Positions 17,549 to 26,471 of a stretch of DNA of 64,000 bases are shown here, piece after piece (positions within the stretch are counted from its first letter, which is position 1; each line of letters starts with the position of its first letter). Source of the stretch: Candidatus Thiodiazotropha sp. (lineage in GTDB: Bacteria > Pseudomonadota > Gammaproteobacteria > Chromatiales > Chromatiaceae); the NCBI GenBank assembly GCA_023838465.1, contig JAIVEQ010000002.1, positions 62,001 through 126,000 of the forward strand, given 5' to 3'. The notes below the pieces were generated by a model that was not told the origin of the DNA, did not search any database, and worked only from the letters and a program-made list of their open reading frames with translations. The position numbers and the translations under genes were made by a program.

Positions 17549-18933
17549 TGCAGAGTAAGATTGAACATATACCAGACAGCAATGCTTTCAGTGACTACTG
17601 TGTACTGCTGGTTGAGGATGATGAAATCATGCGTCTGTCGCTCGAGGACAGATTAAACCTTGAACAGATTCCTGTACGTGCAGTGAGTAACACTGCCCAT
17701 GCCAGACAAGCGCTTGAGGAAGGTGATATCGACCTTGTTGTGACAGATATCCGCTTATCAGATGGTACAGGTATTGATCTGTTTAGTGATATTACCCTTC
17801 ACTTTCCCGGCGTTCCGGTAATTCTCATGACAGCTTACGGTGACGTATCGGATGCGGTTACCCTGGTTAAGGCTGGGGCACTCGATTATCTGACCAAACC
17901 CTTCGATATTAATGACCTTATTGACAAGATAGAACACCACCTCTCCTGTAGAGCCGATAGACGATTGACACTCAACCATTCAGATGCAGAAGACAGCTTC
18001 AAACCGGGTAGTGGATTTCTTGGCAAGAGTTCCGCCATGCGTAAAATTGAACGACTGGTTGCCCGCCTTGGTGAGAGTGACAGTTCAGTCTTACTCACGG
18101 GTGAATCAGGGGTTGGTAAAGAGGTGGTAGCTACCCTGATTCACCACAATAGTCTCCGGTCCCACGGACCCATGATCAAGGTCAACTGCGCTGCACTATC
18201 ATCCAGCCTGATTGAAAGTGAACTCTTCGGCCATGAAAAAGGGGCATTCACAGGTGCATCACAACAGCGTATCGGACGCTTTGAACAAGCCCAAGGTGGG
18301 ACTATCTTTCTCGATGAGATCGCAGAAGTTTCACCAGACATACAGATCAAACTACTGCGTATACTACAGGAACGTGAATTCGAGCGTGTGGGTGGCACGG
18401 AAACAATCACACTGGATGCCAGAGTCATCGCCGCAACCCAGGTAGCTCTGGCAGAGTCAATCAAGAGAAATGAATTTAGATCCGATCTCTACTGGCGCCT
18501 CAATGTCATTCACATAGAAATCCCTCCATTGCGAGAACGAAGAGAAGACATTGTCTATCTTGCCAGATTGTTCGTGTCTGAATTTGTCAATAAATCCGGA
18601 AACAAAATTAAAGGTCTATCAAAGGAGGTAGAATTACAGCTGCAATCCATGCCGTTTCCAGGAAACGTCCGCGAACTCAAAAACATTATTGAAAGAGCGG
18701 TCACCCTGTGTGATGCTCCTTGGATTGGCACCAATGACTTGCATACCCTAGATAACGAAAGCAGCAACAATAGTACGACAACACTTAGGCAATCAATTGA
18801 TGAAGCGGAATGCAAAGCGATCAATAGGGCATTAGCCGAAAATGAAAGCAAAATAAGTCAGGCTGCTGATGCACTCGGTATATCACGTAAAAATCTTTGG
18901 GAGAAAATGAAGCGTCACGGAATCGAGCGATAA
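17548..18933 (+). CDS. NtrC-type sigma-54 activator
   Basis: 461 aa response regulator. The receiver domain has VTDIRLSDGTG (phospho-acceptor Asp about residue 67). The AAA+ domain has Walker A GESGVGKE, the sigma-54 contact loop GAFTGA and Walker B GGTIFLDEIAEV. The C-terminal Fis-type helix-turn-helix is ISQAADALGISRKNLWEKM. The gene overlaps the kinase stop codon by one base. A sigma-54 promoter and two matching dyads in front of the divergent Mo/cytochrome operon make that operon the obvious target. Confidence 0.95.
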   Translation: MQSKIEHIPDSNAFSDYCVLLVEDDEIMRLSLEDRLNLEQIPVRAVSNTAHARQALEEGDIDLVVTDIRLSDGTGIDLFSDITLHFPGVPVILMTAYGDVSDAVTLVKAGALDYLTKPFDINDLIDKIEHHLSCRADRRLTLNHSDAEDSFKPGSGFLGKSSAMRKIERLVARLGESDSSVLLTGESGVGKEVVATLIHHNSLRSHGPMIKVNCAALSSSLIESELFGHEKGAFTGASQQRIGRFEQAQGGTIFLDEIAEVSPDIQIKLLRILQEREFERVGGTETITLDARVIAATQVALAESIKRNEFRSDLYWRLNVIHIEIPPLRERREDIVYLARLFVSEFVNKSGNKIKGLSKEVELQLQSMPFPGNVRELKNIIERAVTLCDAPWIGTNDLHTLDNESSNNSTTTLRQSIDEAECKAINRALAENESKISQAADALGISRKNLWEKMKRHGIER

Positions 18934-18966
18934 GCGGAGCATTACTTTTTTTCTCGATACCACTAA

Positions 18967-19644
18967 CTAAATGATACGCTTGGCAAACCAGATAATGTGC
19001 CGTGCACCCTTTGAACCCCGTGCTCGCACTCGAATCTCATCGACCTCGAAGCCCACCTTCCGCAGCCGCTGATGAAATACCCGGTCTGGACTGGCCGACC
19101 ACACTGCCAACACCCCCTGAGGGCGCAATGCAGCATAGGCTGAATTCAATCCATTCATACTGTATAGCCAATCGTTCTCTTTGCGAGTGAGCCCCTCTGG
19201 ACCATTATCCACATCCAGTAAGATCGCATCGAACGCCTGCTGCTCTGCCTTGAGTATGCGGGCAACATCCACCTCGCGCACAGACACGCGTGGATCTTGC
19301 AGTGGATGACCGGCATGTTCACCGAGCGGTCCCCTATTCCATGCCACGACTGCCGGCACTAATTCAGCCACCACGACCTGCGCCTGGTCACCTGCTGTAC
19401 GGAGTGCCGCAGCCAAAGTAAACCCCATACCCAGCCCACCAATGAGTAGTCTCGGTTTAACACAATTTGTCAGTCGGGCACAGGTCCGCTCCGCTAGTGC
19501 ATCCTCAGAGCCATGGACACGGGTGCTCATCAGTTCACCATGGCCTGCAATTTTGATCGAGAAATCATCGTCCCGCTGATATAGACGTAGTTCCCCACCA
19601 TTACCAGGCACTTGTGTACTATCAAGTAACACCCAAGGATTCAT
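18967..19644 (-). CDS. Spermidine-synthase-like methyltransferase-fold protein
   Basis: About 225 aa from ATG 19644; an in-frame upstream start at 19707 would overlap the VF530 gene. A Rossmann core shows LLIGGLGMGFTLAAAL, acidic strand end VVVAELVPAVVAWNRG and ILLDVDNGPEG, as in the spermidine synthase superfamily. The substrate is unknown. It converges with the NtrC-type gene and follows the VF530 gene by five bases. Confidence 0.75.
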   Translation of the reverse strand: MNPWVLLDSTQVPGNGGELRLYQRDDDFSIKIAGHGELMSTRVHGSEDALAERTCARLTNCVKPRLLIGGLGMGFTLAAALRTAGDQAQVVVAELVPAVVAWNRGPLGEHAGHPLQDPRVSVREVDVARILKAEQQAFDAILLDVDNGPEGLTRKENDWLYSMNGLNSAYAALRPQGVLAVWSASPDRVFHQRLRKVGFEVDEIRVRARGSKGARHIIWFAKRII

Positions 19645-19649
19645 ACGTT

Positions 19650-19877
19650 TCAAACCATTGACCTCGAGTTTTGTAAATACAAATCTTCCACCTTCTCTCT
19701 TGCCCAAGGCGTTTTGCGCAGGAATTTCAGGCTGGATTTGATACTAGGCTGATGAGTGAAACATTTTATCTTAATGATTCGCCCCAATTCATCCCAACCA
19801 TAGTGATTCACCAAATGATTGAGAATAGATTCCAAGGTCATACCATGCAGGGAATTATTGGGTTGGAAATCACTCAT
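19650..19877 (-). CDS. VF530-type (DUF2132) small DNA-binding protein
   Basis: 75 aa from ATG 19877 (an extended frame begins at 19916). The whole sequence follows the VF530 family pattern: [19 protein letters not shown], then [26 protein letters not shown]. The family is thought to bind DNA; its cellular role is unclear. It is probably co-transcribed with the methyltransferase-fold gene downstream. Confidence 0.88.
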   Translation of the reverse strand: MSDFQPNNSLHGMTLESILNHLVNHYGWDELGRIIKIKCFTHQPSIKSSLKFLRKTPWAREKVEDLYLQNSRSMV

Positions 19878-19912
19878 TTCTTCACCCTGCTTCGGCCATT
19901 TATTACGGTTAA

Positions 19913-20197
19913 TCATGTATCTGAAGCATCTGGACTTTTTTCAGTGGAGCCTTGTTCGCGCTTTTCTGCTTTTTTCACACGAATTTTATTGCCACCAAGA
20001 TCCCTGGCATTAAGCCCTTTGATAGCGGCCTTGGCCTCACCTGCACGGGGCATTTCAACGAAACCGAAGCCTTTTGATTTCCCTGTTACTTTATCCATCA
20101 CTACTTTACAGTACTGAACATCCCCGTACTCCTTGAACAAGGTATGCAACTCAGCTTCCGTCGTTTCCCGAGTTAAGTTTCGCAATAATATTTTCAT
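19913..20197 (-). CDS. RRM-type RNA-binding protein
   Basis: 94 aa from ATG 20197 (eight residues shorter than the longest frame). A single RNA recognition motif: RNP2 is ILLRNL at residues 3-8, RNP1 is KGFGFVEM near 42-49. The basic C-terminal tail ([13 protein letters not shown]) is typical of the small bacterial RRM proteins, which bind single-stranded RNA and are often cold-induced. Confidence 0.92.
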   Translation of the reverse strand: MKILLRNLTRETTEAELHTLFKEYGDVQYCKVVMDKVTGKSKGFGFVEMPRAGEAKAAIKGLNARDLGGNKIRVKKAEKREQGSTEKSPDASDT

Positions 20198-20258
20198 GTT
20201 TGCACCAAACAATGAGTTCAACCTGAATCTGCGGATTCAGCTTGAAGTGAGTGTATAT

Positions 20259-20311
20259 ATTAACCCGGCAACCGAATATGTCGTATTCAGGGCATTCAAT
20301 AATGCCCTCTA
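20259..20311 (+). repeat. Dispersed intergenic repeat, copy A
   Basis: Reads TTAACCCGGCAACCGAATATG, then TCGTATTCAGGGCATTCAATAATGCCCT. The inner part forms a perfect stem (AGGGCATT 20289-20296 with AATGCCCT 20301-20308). Related copies lie at 34355, 45672, 45827, 45898 (reverse) and 47436. Confidence 0.7.
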
Positions 20312-20566
20312 AAGAAGAGGATGCCCTTTCGGTAGTTGCTTTGCGTACCAGATAGCAAGTTTATGTTTCATGGTTTGTTGTGAAACCTGATCTTCTGGCA
20401 AGGCCTGAATGACTTTATCGTGTACCAATAATCGATAGATGTATAGAACCTTTTCGCTTGCGGAATCAGTCGGCTCGAACTCTGCAGCACCTCGTGCTTC
20501 GGCATATTTCACACCTGCAATAATTGCCCCTTTAACCAATTCTGTTTTGTTTTTAAGCTTCTTCAT
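20309..20566 (-). CDS. Small conserved protein, DUF5062-like
   Basis: 85 aa beginning MKKLKNKTELVKGAII, with YRLLVHDKVIQALPEDQ and MKHKLAIWYAKQLPKGHPLL. This matches my memory of the DUF5062 family; no function is known. Its start overlaps the stop of the membrane-protein gene upstream by four bases. Confidence 0.65.
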   Translation of the reverse strand: MKKLKNKTELVKGAIIAGVKYAEARGAAEFEPTDSASEKVLYIYRLLVHDKVIQALPEDQVSQQTMKHKLAIWYAKQLPKGHPLL

Positions 20567-21171
20567 GACCGTCCCCGGTTTTTAGATGAGTTTAGGGTCA
20601 ATCTTCGATGCACAACCATCAGAATGAAAATCAAACATACGCTAGCTATAACCGCAGGAAAAAGCACTGTTGTCAACGAATAGTGTTCCAGCGCCATGAC
20701 AACCAAAGCATTACGCATCATGAACAGCATAAAAAACCTCAAGTCCTCATCATAGGGATGAATAAATGCTTTTCTGATAGTCGGACCAAACCCGATCACA
20801 TCAATAGCGGTCAATATCACAACCGCCCATAGAGGGTCTGATGTAAAGTACCATATCGGCAGTGACATCAGTGCTGTTATAAAAAATACCCAGTCGATTG
20901 AACTAATCGTAATATCTGATTTTGTTCTATATGCCAAGAAGGCAACATACAGCGTGATTAATCCGGAAACACCGATTGGCCAGGCTCCAACCCCACCACC
21001 CTCTTCAAACTGGGCTAAAAAAACAATAAATGTTGTGGAGCCCCAAATTATCCAGGAAAATACATGGGGCTTTGTCTGACCCAACATGATAGAGCGGATA
21101 TACGGAAAAAACGCAATAAACGTCAAACCAATCGCAACGACGCTGAATATTTCTTTAAGCCCACTACCCAT
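20563..21171 (-). CDS. Multi-pass membrane protein, PQ-loop-like
   Basis: About 202 aa with seven hydrophobic segments. Repeated motifs FFPYIRSIMLGQTKPHVFSW near the N-terminus and IGFGPTIRKAFIHP in the second half resemble the paired PQ-loop/SWEET arrangement. A transporter or receptor role is possible, substrate unknown. An ATG two codons upstream (21177) is an alternative start. Confidence 0.6.
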   Translation of the reverse strand: MGSGLKEIFSVVAIGLTFIAFFPYIRSIMLGQTKPHVFSWIIWGSTTFIVFLAQFEEGGGVGAWPIGVSGLITLYVAFLAYRTKSDITISSIDWVFFITALMSLPIWYFTSDPLWAVVILTAIDVIGFGPTIRKAFIHPYDEDLRFFMLFMMRNALVVMALEHYSLTTVLFPAVIASVCLIFILMVVHRRLTLNSSKNRGRS

Positions 21172-21177
21172 AATCAA

Positions 21178-21487
21178 ATAACATGTTTTTGTATACCGCC
21201 TGAAGCCGCGTATTCATGGGCAGATGTAAGATAGAACTTGTTGGCTCGGATAATGTAACAAACTCACAGTAGATTGAAGTCAAACATACACGAAATGGCA
21301 TTCCACTAATACCCTTTAAGAACAATAAGTTACTAAGGCCGGTAAAAAATTTAACGGTATTATCGGGTAGATTGGCAGAAACATCCCATTCCAGGACACA
21401 TCTCATATTGGACAACGTCAGAACAGCGTATAAACTGGGCGGTTCAGCTGAACACCAATCGGCCAGGTCACCCCTAACGAAACCGCT
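21178..21487. other. Intergenic region, no gene seen
   Basis: 310 bases between the membrane protein and the flippase gene. An open frame runs through it on the minus strand (to 21502) but has no recognisable family and a poor start, so I do not call it. Confidence 0.4.
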
Positions 21488-23291
21488 ATGAATGCCAGAC
21501 ACAAAGAACTAACACGTGGCAGCCGTCTTGCGAAAAATGTGGTTTGGAATCTACTCAGTGTTGCTGTGCCCTTTCTGGTAGCAATTATTACAATACCGAT
21601 TCTTATTGATGCAATCGGCAAGGAACGTTTTGGCTTACTGGCCATCAGTTGGATGTTTGTAGGCTATTTCAGCCTGTTTGACTTTGGGCTGGGTCGAGCC
21701 TTGACTGTGTTGGTGGCTAAATACCTTGGTGAAAGCCGTGAACAGGAGATACCGAGTCTTGTCTGGACTGCCTTGACCTTGATGTCCATCCTCGGCGTTG
21801 TCGGCTTTGTCGTAATACTCTGGTTATCTCCGTGGCTTGTTGACGAGGTATTGAAGGTCCCACCTGAGTTGGTTGGAGAGACACGCCGGGCATTCTATCT
21901 TCTCTCGGCTTCAATCCCCCTGGTGATCATCACCGTGGGTCTGCGTGGTGTGATTGGAGCCTATCAGCGGTTTGATCTGTTGACGGCTGTCAGGATTCCC
22001 ATGGGTATACTCACCTTTGTCGGGCCGGTTGCTGTTTTACCGTTTTCAGTCAGCCTCTATCCGATTGTAGCGGTATTGCTGGCAGGGCGTTTTCTCGCCA
22101 CCCTGGTCCACCTGCTTCTGCTGTTTCGCATCCTGCTTGAAATCAAGCAGCATTACATGCTGGATAGCAGGCAAATAAGGCCACTACTGGGGTTTGGTGG
22201 ATGGATGACGATCAGCAACATGATAGTACCAATGATGGTCTCCATGGACCGATTTGTCATCGGTGCTGTGTTATCAGTAACAGCTGTTGCGTTCTACACC
22301 ACCCCCGCTGAGCGCCAAGGAAGGCTGAAAGCCGAGGCGGTTAGTCCCCGGTAGGCGTGAGGCGAGACTGTAGACCCGTCGTGCCTTGCGCCAGAGGGGA
22401 TGCAAAGCGAGCATCCGAACACGGCGTCCAGTCATTTGGGAACTGACGGCGGAGTGGTCACGAGCTTGCGATGTGATCACGTAGTGTCAGTGACCAGGAC
22501 CGTCCGGGGCACTAATAGGTTGTCAAAGATCGAGTGTCTTTTAGGCCTGGGACGCCTAAAAGACATCACGAGATCGAAGACTCACTTGCTATGAGATCGT
22601 ATCAAGGTTACTGATCATTCCAACTGCCTTTGTGGCCGTACTGCTGCCCGCTCAGTCAACGGTCCTGGCAGTTGGCAATCATCATGATCGTGAACACTCA
22701 GCACGGCTTTTCAGCAAGAGCTTGAGTTATATTTTTATCACTTTGTTTCCCTTGGTACTGATGATTTCCGTGTTCTCCTTCGACGCACTGAATTTATGGG
22801 TAGGAGAGGAGTTTGCTGAAAATGGCTATCTGGTCATGCAGTGGTTGGCTGTGGGGGTTTTATTCTATGGTTTGTCCCTGGTACCGTTTTCTCTGGTCCA
22901 GTCGGCGGAACATCCTGACTGGTCAGCAAAGTTACATATGTTGGAGCTACCGCTCTATCTCGGTGCACTATGGTGGGCCTTATTGGAATATGGCATTCTT
23001 GGGGCTGCAGTAGTATGGACACTGCGTGCACTTATCGATGCCTTAGCACTCTATGCCATGGCACTATTTCTGATACCGGAATGTAGGGCCTCAACGGTTC
23101 GCCTTGGCTTTGCACTGCTTAGCGCAATCTCTCTCTTTTTCCTAGCAGCAATGCTGGAAGGACTTCTATACAAAATTCTGTTTGCGTTATTTTTCCTGAC
23201 CACCTTTGCATTATTGGTCTGGTATCGTGTTTTTGAGCAGAACGAAAGGAACTGGCTACTGAATAGCTTGGGTATTGGAGGAAATAGTTGA
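21488..23291 (+). pseudogene. Polysaccharide flippase split by a 283-bp element
   Basis: Wzx/MATE-like oligosaccharide flippase with about 12-14 membrane helices. The 5' part (21488-22306, 273 codons) ends in AFYTTP, and the 3' part (from 22590) resumes with YEIVSRLLIIPTAFVAVLLPAQ. Removing 283 bases restores one open frame of about 506 aa, a normal length. The family usually reads YTTPYE at this place, so the break is an insertion and not a deletion. As it stands, translation runs into the element and stops at 22354. Unless the element is spliced or excised, the gene is inactive. Confidence 0.85.
22306..22588 (+). mobile_element. 283-bp structured element, copy 1 (HEARO/omega-RNA-like, ORF-less)
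   Basis: Identical over 283 bases to 52117-52399. No credible coding frame. It is packed with stems: GGCT-GAA-AGCC; a long stem GGCGTGAGGC/GCCTTGCGCC; GGATGC/GCATCC; CAGT/ACTG inside CGTC/GACGG; TGGTCAC/GTGACCA; and an 11-bp stem GTCTTTTAGGC/GCCTAAAAGAC near the 3' end. There is no target duplication, and ATGA lies just past the right end. This is the picture expected of the ORF-less HEARO/IsrB omega-RNA elements, which insert 5' of NTGA. The family identity is inference; the exact repeat and its insertion into a gene are seen directly. Confidence 0.75.
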
Positions 23292-23400
23292 AGGCACTCT
23301 AATATTTCAGACTTGGCAAGAAACCAGTGGAATGTAAGGATTAAGGAAGCTCTGAACAAGTCTGGGCGAGTCATATTGTGAGCCATAAAACTTTCGCATC

Positions 23401-23433
23401 AAGGCGCACCCCAAGGGCACTTCCTTCGGGGCG
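23401..23433 (+). repeat. REP-like repeat, copy 1
   Basis: AAGGCGCACCCCAAGGGCAC followed by TTCCTTCGGGGCG. The same sequence with one change lies at 53525-53557. CCCC-AAGG can pair with CCTTC-GGGG. It lies in the gap downstream of the flippase gene. Confidence 0.65.
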
Positions 23434-23492
23434 TCAATCGCAGGTAATAGCCGGTCTATATACGATGCTGATTTAGACAACTGTCCAGCCAT

Positions 23493-23520
23493 AAAAAAGC
23501 GCCTTTTAAGGCGCTTTTTT
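23493..23520. terminator. Bidirectional rho-independent terminator
   Basis: AAAAAAGCGCC-TTTTAA-GGCGCTTTTTT. The stem has flanking A and T runs, so it can stop transcripts of both converging genes, flippase (+) and soxB (-). Confidence 0.9.
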
Positions 23521-23541
23521 ATTCTGCGAACTGACAGTCAA

Positions 23542-25317
23542 TCACGTAGGATAATCCGCAATCCCTGGATTACCCTTCACCCCCACCAGTTTCGGTGTAT
23601 TGAGCTTCTTGATCTTCACTGTCTTCTGATCACGCAGGTATTTCGCGACCACATCCCAGATAGGCTCACCAGGTGACTTTGAACCTACTGTAGCCCAACC
23701 GGACACCATATAACTTTTATTTGCGTCGATCTTTGTCCCATCATCCAGGGTCATGTTGGTAACACGCTTACCGAAACCTGCTCCGGGCTCACAAACATAG
23801 TCGAGACCACCAACACGCACCATGTCACCCCCCTGCTGATAATAAGGATCTTTATTGAAGAGGTTATCGCTGACATCTTCTAAAATCGCCTTGATGTCGC
23901 TCCCCTTCATCTCACGCCGATAGGTCTCCGGATAGGTAATGCAGGTCTGATCCATGACATTATCCATGGTGATCTTCTGACCTGGCAGTACTGTCGTGCC
24001 CCAGCGAAAGCCTGGGGATAACGAGATCTGTGCATCGTTAACGGTGGTCAACGCATCGCAAATCACCTGATCGAATGTGCCATTGAAGTTGCCACGACGA
24101 AACAAGGTCTCTTCAGTGACGGCCAACTCCTGATCCAATTTATCCTTATAAGGTGCGCGTACCTCATCAATGTAGGCCTGCATCGACTTATCTGCCGGCA
24201 GCATGTTGGAAAAGATCGGTAACAATCGATAGCGAAAATCCCGAACCTTGCCCCCCTTCACATCCAGATCCATAACACCGAGGAATTTGCCATTAGAACC
24301 GGCGTTGGTGACCAGCGTCTTGCCACCCGCATTCTTAACAACCGTTGGCGCTGGCATACCGTCGTGTGTATGCCCACCGAAGATAACATCGATACCGGAG
24401 ACACGTGATGCCATTTTGAGATCCACATCCATACCGTTGTGAGAGATGACAACCACCACATCGGGTTTTTCGTTTTCGCGTATCGTATCAACCACACCCT
24501 GCATCAGTTCATCCTGGATGCCAAAGGTCCAGTCGGGGATGAAGCGCTGAGGGTTGGCGATCGGTGTATAGGGAAAAGCCTGTCCGATCACCGCCACTCT
24601 GGCACCACCAACCTGCTTTATCACATAGGGTTTAAAGGCGTTGCCATCATCCTCATTGAAGCCATCAAAATCAGGGAATTTATAATCGAACAGTGCCTCT
24701 TCACGGACTCTCACATTCTGTGCCACAAAGTCGCCCTTGAAGTCGGCAACATTGGAGATCACCTCTTCGTCCAGGTAGGTAAACTCCCAGTGGCCGGTCA
24801 TCACGTCAACACCCAGTCTGTTACAGGCACCGACCATATCCTTACCACGGGTCCAATAGGCGGTACCGGAACCCTGCCAGGTATCACCGCCATCGAGTAA
24901 TAAGCTGTTACCGGGTCCCCTGTTGTCACGAAGTCGTTGCACCAATGTCTTTAAATGAGCAAACCCGCCAACCTTGCCGTATTTACCTGCAGCGTTGTCA
25001 AAATCGAGATAGCTATAGGCGTGAGATTCGATACTGCCCGGGGCTATACCAAAATGCTTAAGTAAATTATCTCCGACCAGATGAGGTGCTTTGTTATAGG
25101 CGTATTCTAAACCCAGGTTGACATTGGGTTCGCGGAAATAGATTGGATTCAGCTGAGCATGGGTGTCGGTGATATGCAATAGTGACAGATTGCCGAATTT
25201 TGGCACCTCATAGAGGTCTGACGGTTGCTTTGCTGCTGCAAAGACAGAAGACGGCATCATACCGGCCGCACCGGCCAGACCCATCAGGCGAAGAAATTCG
25301 CGTCTAGAAATACTCAT
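23542..25317 (-). CDS. soxB: SoxB thiosulfohydrolase
   Basis: 591 aa periplasmic SoxB, which releases sulfate from the cysteine-bound thiosulfonate on SoxYZ. A Tat signal (SRREFLRLMG) precedes a metallophosphatase-type fold: LLHITDTHAQLNP, GGDTWQGSGTAYW, GHWEFTY, SHNGMDVDLK and GGHTHDGMP, the di-manganese site. The C-terminal 5'-nucleotidase-like domain is present. The length is typical. It lies alone, without soxXYZA, which is common in gammaproteobacteria that store sulfur. It indicates thiosulfate oxidation. Confidence 0.97.
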   Translation of the reverse strand: MSISRREFLRLMGLAGAAGMMPSSVFAAAKQPSDLYEVPKFGNLSLLHITDTHAQLNPIYFREPNVNLGLEYAYNKAPHLVGDNLLKHFGIAPGSIESHAYSYLDFDNAAGKYGKVGGFAHLKTLVQRLRDNRGPGNSLLLDGGDTWQGSGTAYWTRGKDMVGACNRLGVDVMTGHWEFTYLDEEVISNVADFKGDFVAQNVRVREEALFDYKFPDFDGFNEDDGNAFKPYVIKQVGGARVAVIGQAFPYTPIANPQRFIPDWTFGIQDELMQGVVDTIRENEKPDVVVVISHNGMDVDLKMASRVSGIDVIFGGHTHDGMPAPTVVKNAGGKTLVTNAGSNGKFLGVMDLDVKGGKVRDFRYRLLPIFSNMLPADKSMQAYIDEVRAPYKDKLDQELAVTEETLFRRGNFNGTFDQVICDALTTVNDAQISLSPGFRWGTTVLPGQKITMDNVMDQTCITYPETYRREMKGSDIKAILEDVSDNLFNKDPYYQQGGDMVRVGGLDYVCEPGAGFGKRVTNMTLDDGTKIDANKSYMVSGWATVGSKSPGEPIWDVVAKYLRDQKTVKIKKLNTPKLVGVKGNPGIADYPT

Positions 25318-25846
25318 TATTTTATCCTCCAGTTATTGGTCGCTGGAACTATTCTGTACCGCAGGACACCATTCGGCAGGGTTAACAGGCCCTAGTATAA
25401 TGATCAGGTTGCGATTGATTCCCCTACACAGGGTACTGTTACATTCCAACGGATCTCTAACCTGCAACAAAAAAACCAGCTGCATGACCGGAAGGTGCCT
25501 GTTTATTTCAATACCTTCCAGCCATCCAGCTGGCCTTTCCCCATAAAGTTGCTCCGGGCATGACATGGGGAAAGAGTATTATGTAACCCTTTGTAGCCGC
25601 TTGAAAATCCCGGCATACTAGCGCCTCGATAGTGGTTTTCCTTAACCTGATGTATTGACCAACACAGGTACTCCGTCAACCTAATGACTTGGGATGCAGT
25701 GGGGCGCACCCTTCGGGCCAGCCAGGAAGCGGCCATCTGCGTTGTTGTACTCCCTTGAATTAGCTATGGTTAGTCCTGCGGTCGCACGCCTAGCAGCTAG
25801 CCGCTTCCTGACTGGCTGCATCCTAAGTCATTAGGTTGACGGAGTA
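25318..25846. other. Intergenic region upstream of soxB
   Basis: 529 bases between soxB and the FixJ-type regulator, on the same strand. The left half should hold the soxB promoter, but no clear motif was seen. The right half is the inverted-repeat element at 25668-25847. Confidence 0.5.
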
Positions 25847-25847
25847 C
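25668..25847. repeat. 180-bp inverted-repeat element (MITE-like)
   Basis: The outer arms are 32 bases (25668-25699 and 25816-25847) and match at 31 positions: GTACTCCGTCAACCTAATGA onward. Inner arms with CAGGAAGCGGC and GCCGCTTCCTG continue the symmetry. The left half has an extra ~17 bases including GGGGCGCACCCTTCGG. The right end reaches the stop codon of the FixJ-type regulator gene. No coding potential. Confidence 0.8.
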
Positions 25848-26467
25848 TAATGTAATTCCTGTTCCAGGGTCAGCATCATACGCATTAGATGGGACAGTGA
25901 GTCAGCCTGCATCTTCTCCATGACTCTGGAGCGATGAGCCTCAACTGTTGAAAGGGTGATGCCCAACTGCTCTGAGATATTTTTGTTGCGCATACCTGTG
26001 ATGACCAGATCGAGCACCTCCCTTTCGCGTGGCGTAAGCTGATTCAGATGCTCGCGAATCTCTGACAATCTTGAAGCTTCCCCTCGTCGTTCAGCATCCA
26101 TCGCTATGGCACGATGCACACTATCCAGAAGGATCTGATCACGAAAAGGCTTTTCAATGAAATTAACTGCGCCCGCCTGCACGGCACGCACTGCCATCGG
26201 CACGTCTCCATGTCCGGAAATAACGATGACAGGTGGATGTATCGGTTGTTCGATCAGCTTCTCCTGCATATCCAGACCACTCATTCCAGGCATCCGGATA
26301 TCAACCACCAAACAGCCTGGCAGCGTTTCATTGAACCGTTCCAAATATTCAACCGCAGATGCGTAACAGATGACTGGCAACCCGACTGATTCGAATAGCA
26401 ATTTTAATGCGCTACGCACCTCTTCATCGTCATCTACGACAAAAACAGTCGGCTTTATCTGATTCAT
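25847..26467 (-). CDS. FixJ/TtrR-type response regulator
   Basis: 206 aa from ATG 26467. Receiver with VVDDDEE and LVVDIRMPGMSG, then a LuxR-type helix-turn-helix (LTPREREVLDLVITGMRNKNI, shared by the FixJ group). An in-frame upstream start at 26485 would overlap the kinase gene further. The kinase stop lies within the extended frame, so the pair is tightly coupled. It presumably activates respiratory or sulfur genes nearby, soxB being the next gene downstream. Confidence 0.92.
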   Translation of the reverse strand: MNQIKPTVFVVDDDEEVRSALKLLFESVGLPVICYASAVEYLERFNETLPGCLVVDIRMPGMSGLDMQEKLIEQPIHPPVIVISGHGDVPMAVRAVQAGAVNFIEKPFRDQILLDSVHRAIAMDAERRGEASRLSEIREHLNQLTPREREVLDLVITGMRNKNISEQLGITLSTVEAHRSRVMEKMQADSLSHLMRMMLTLEQELH

Positions 26468-26471
26468 GCTA

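Noticed and set aside
21164..21502. 112-aa minus-strand ORF between the PQ-loop-like gene and the flippase
   Set aside because: Overlaps both neighbours' starts, has no recognisable pattern and no ribosome-binding site.
22306..22588. Group II or group I intron as the nature of the 283-bp element
   Set aside because: It lacks the GUGYG start and domain V of group II introns, and I could not place a group I core; not fully excluded without a model search.
22400..22594. 64-codon ORF inside the 283-bp element, also present at 52211
   Set aside because: It exists only because the element is repeated; it crosses the stems, has no family and runs past the element end differently in the two copies.
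25333..25736. Two short minus-strand ORFs upstream of soxB
   Set aside because: They cross the inverted-repeat element, have no family and no good start.
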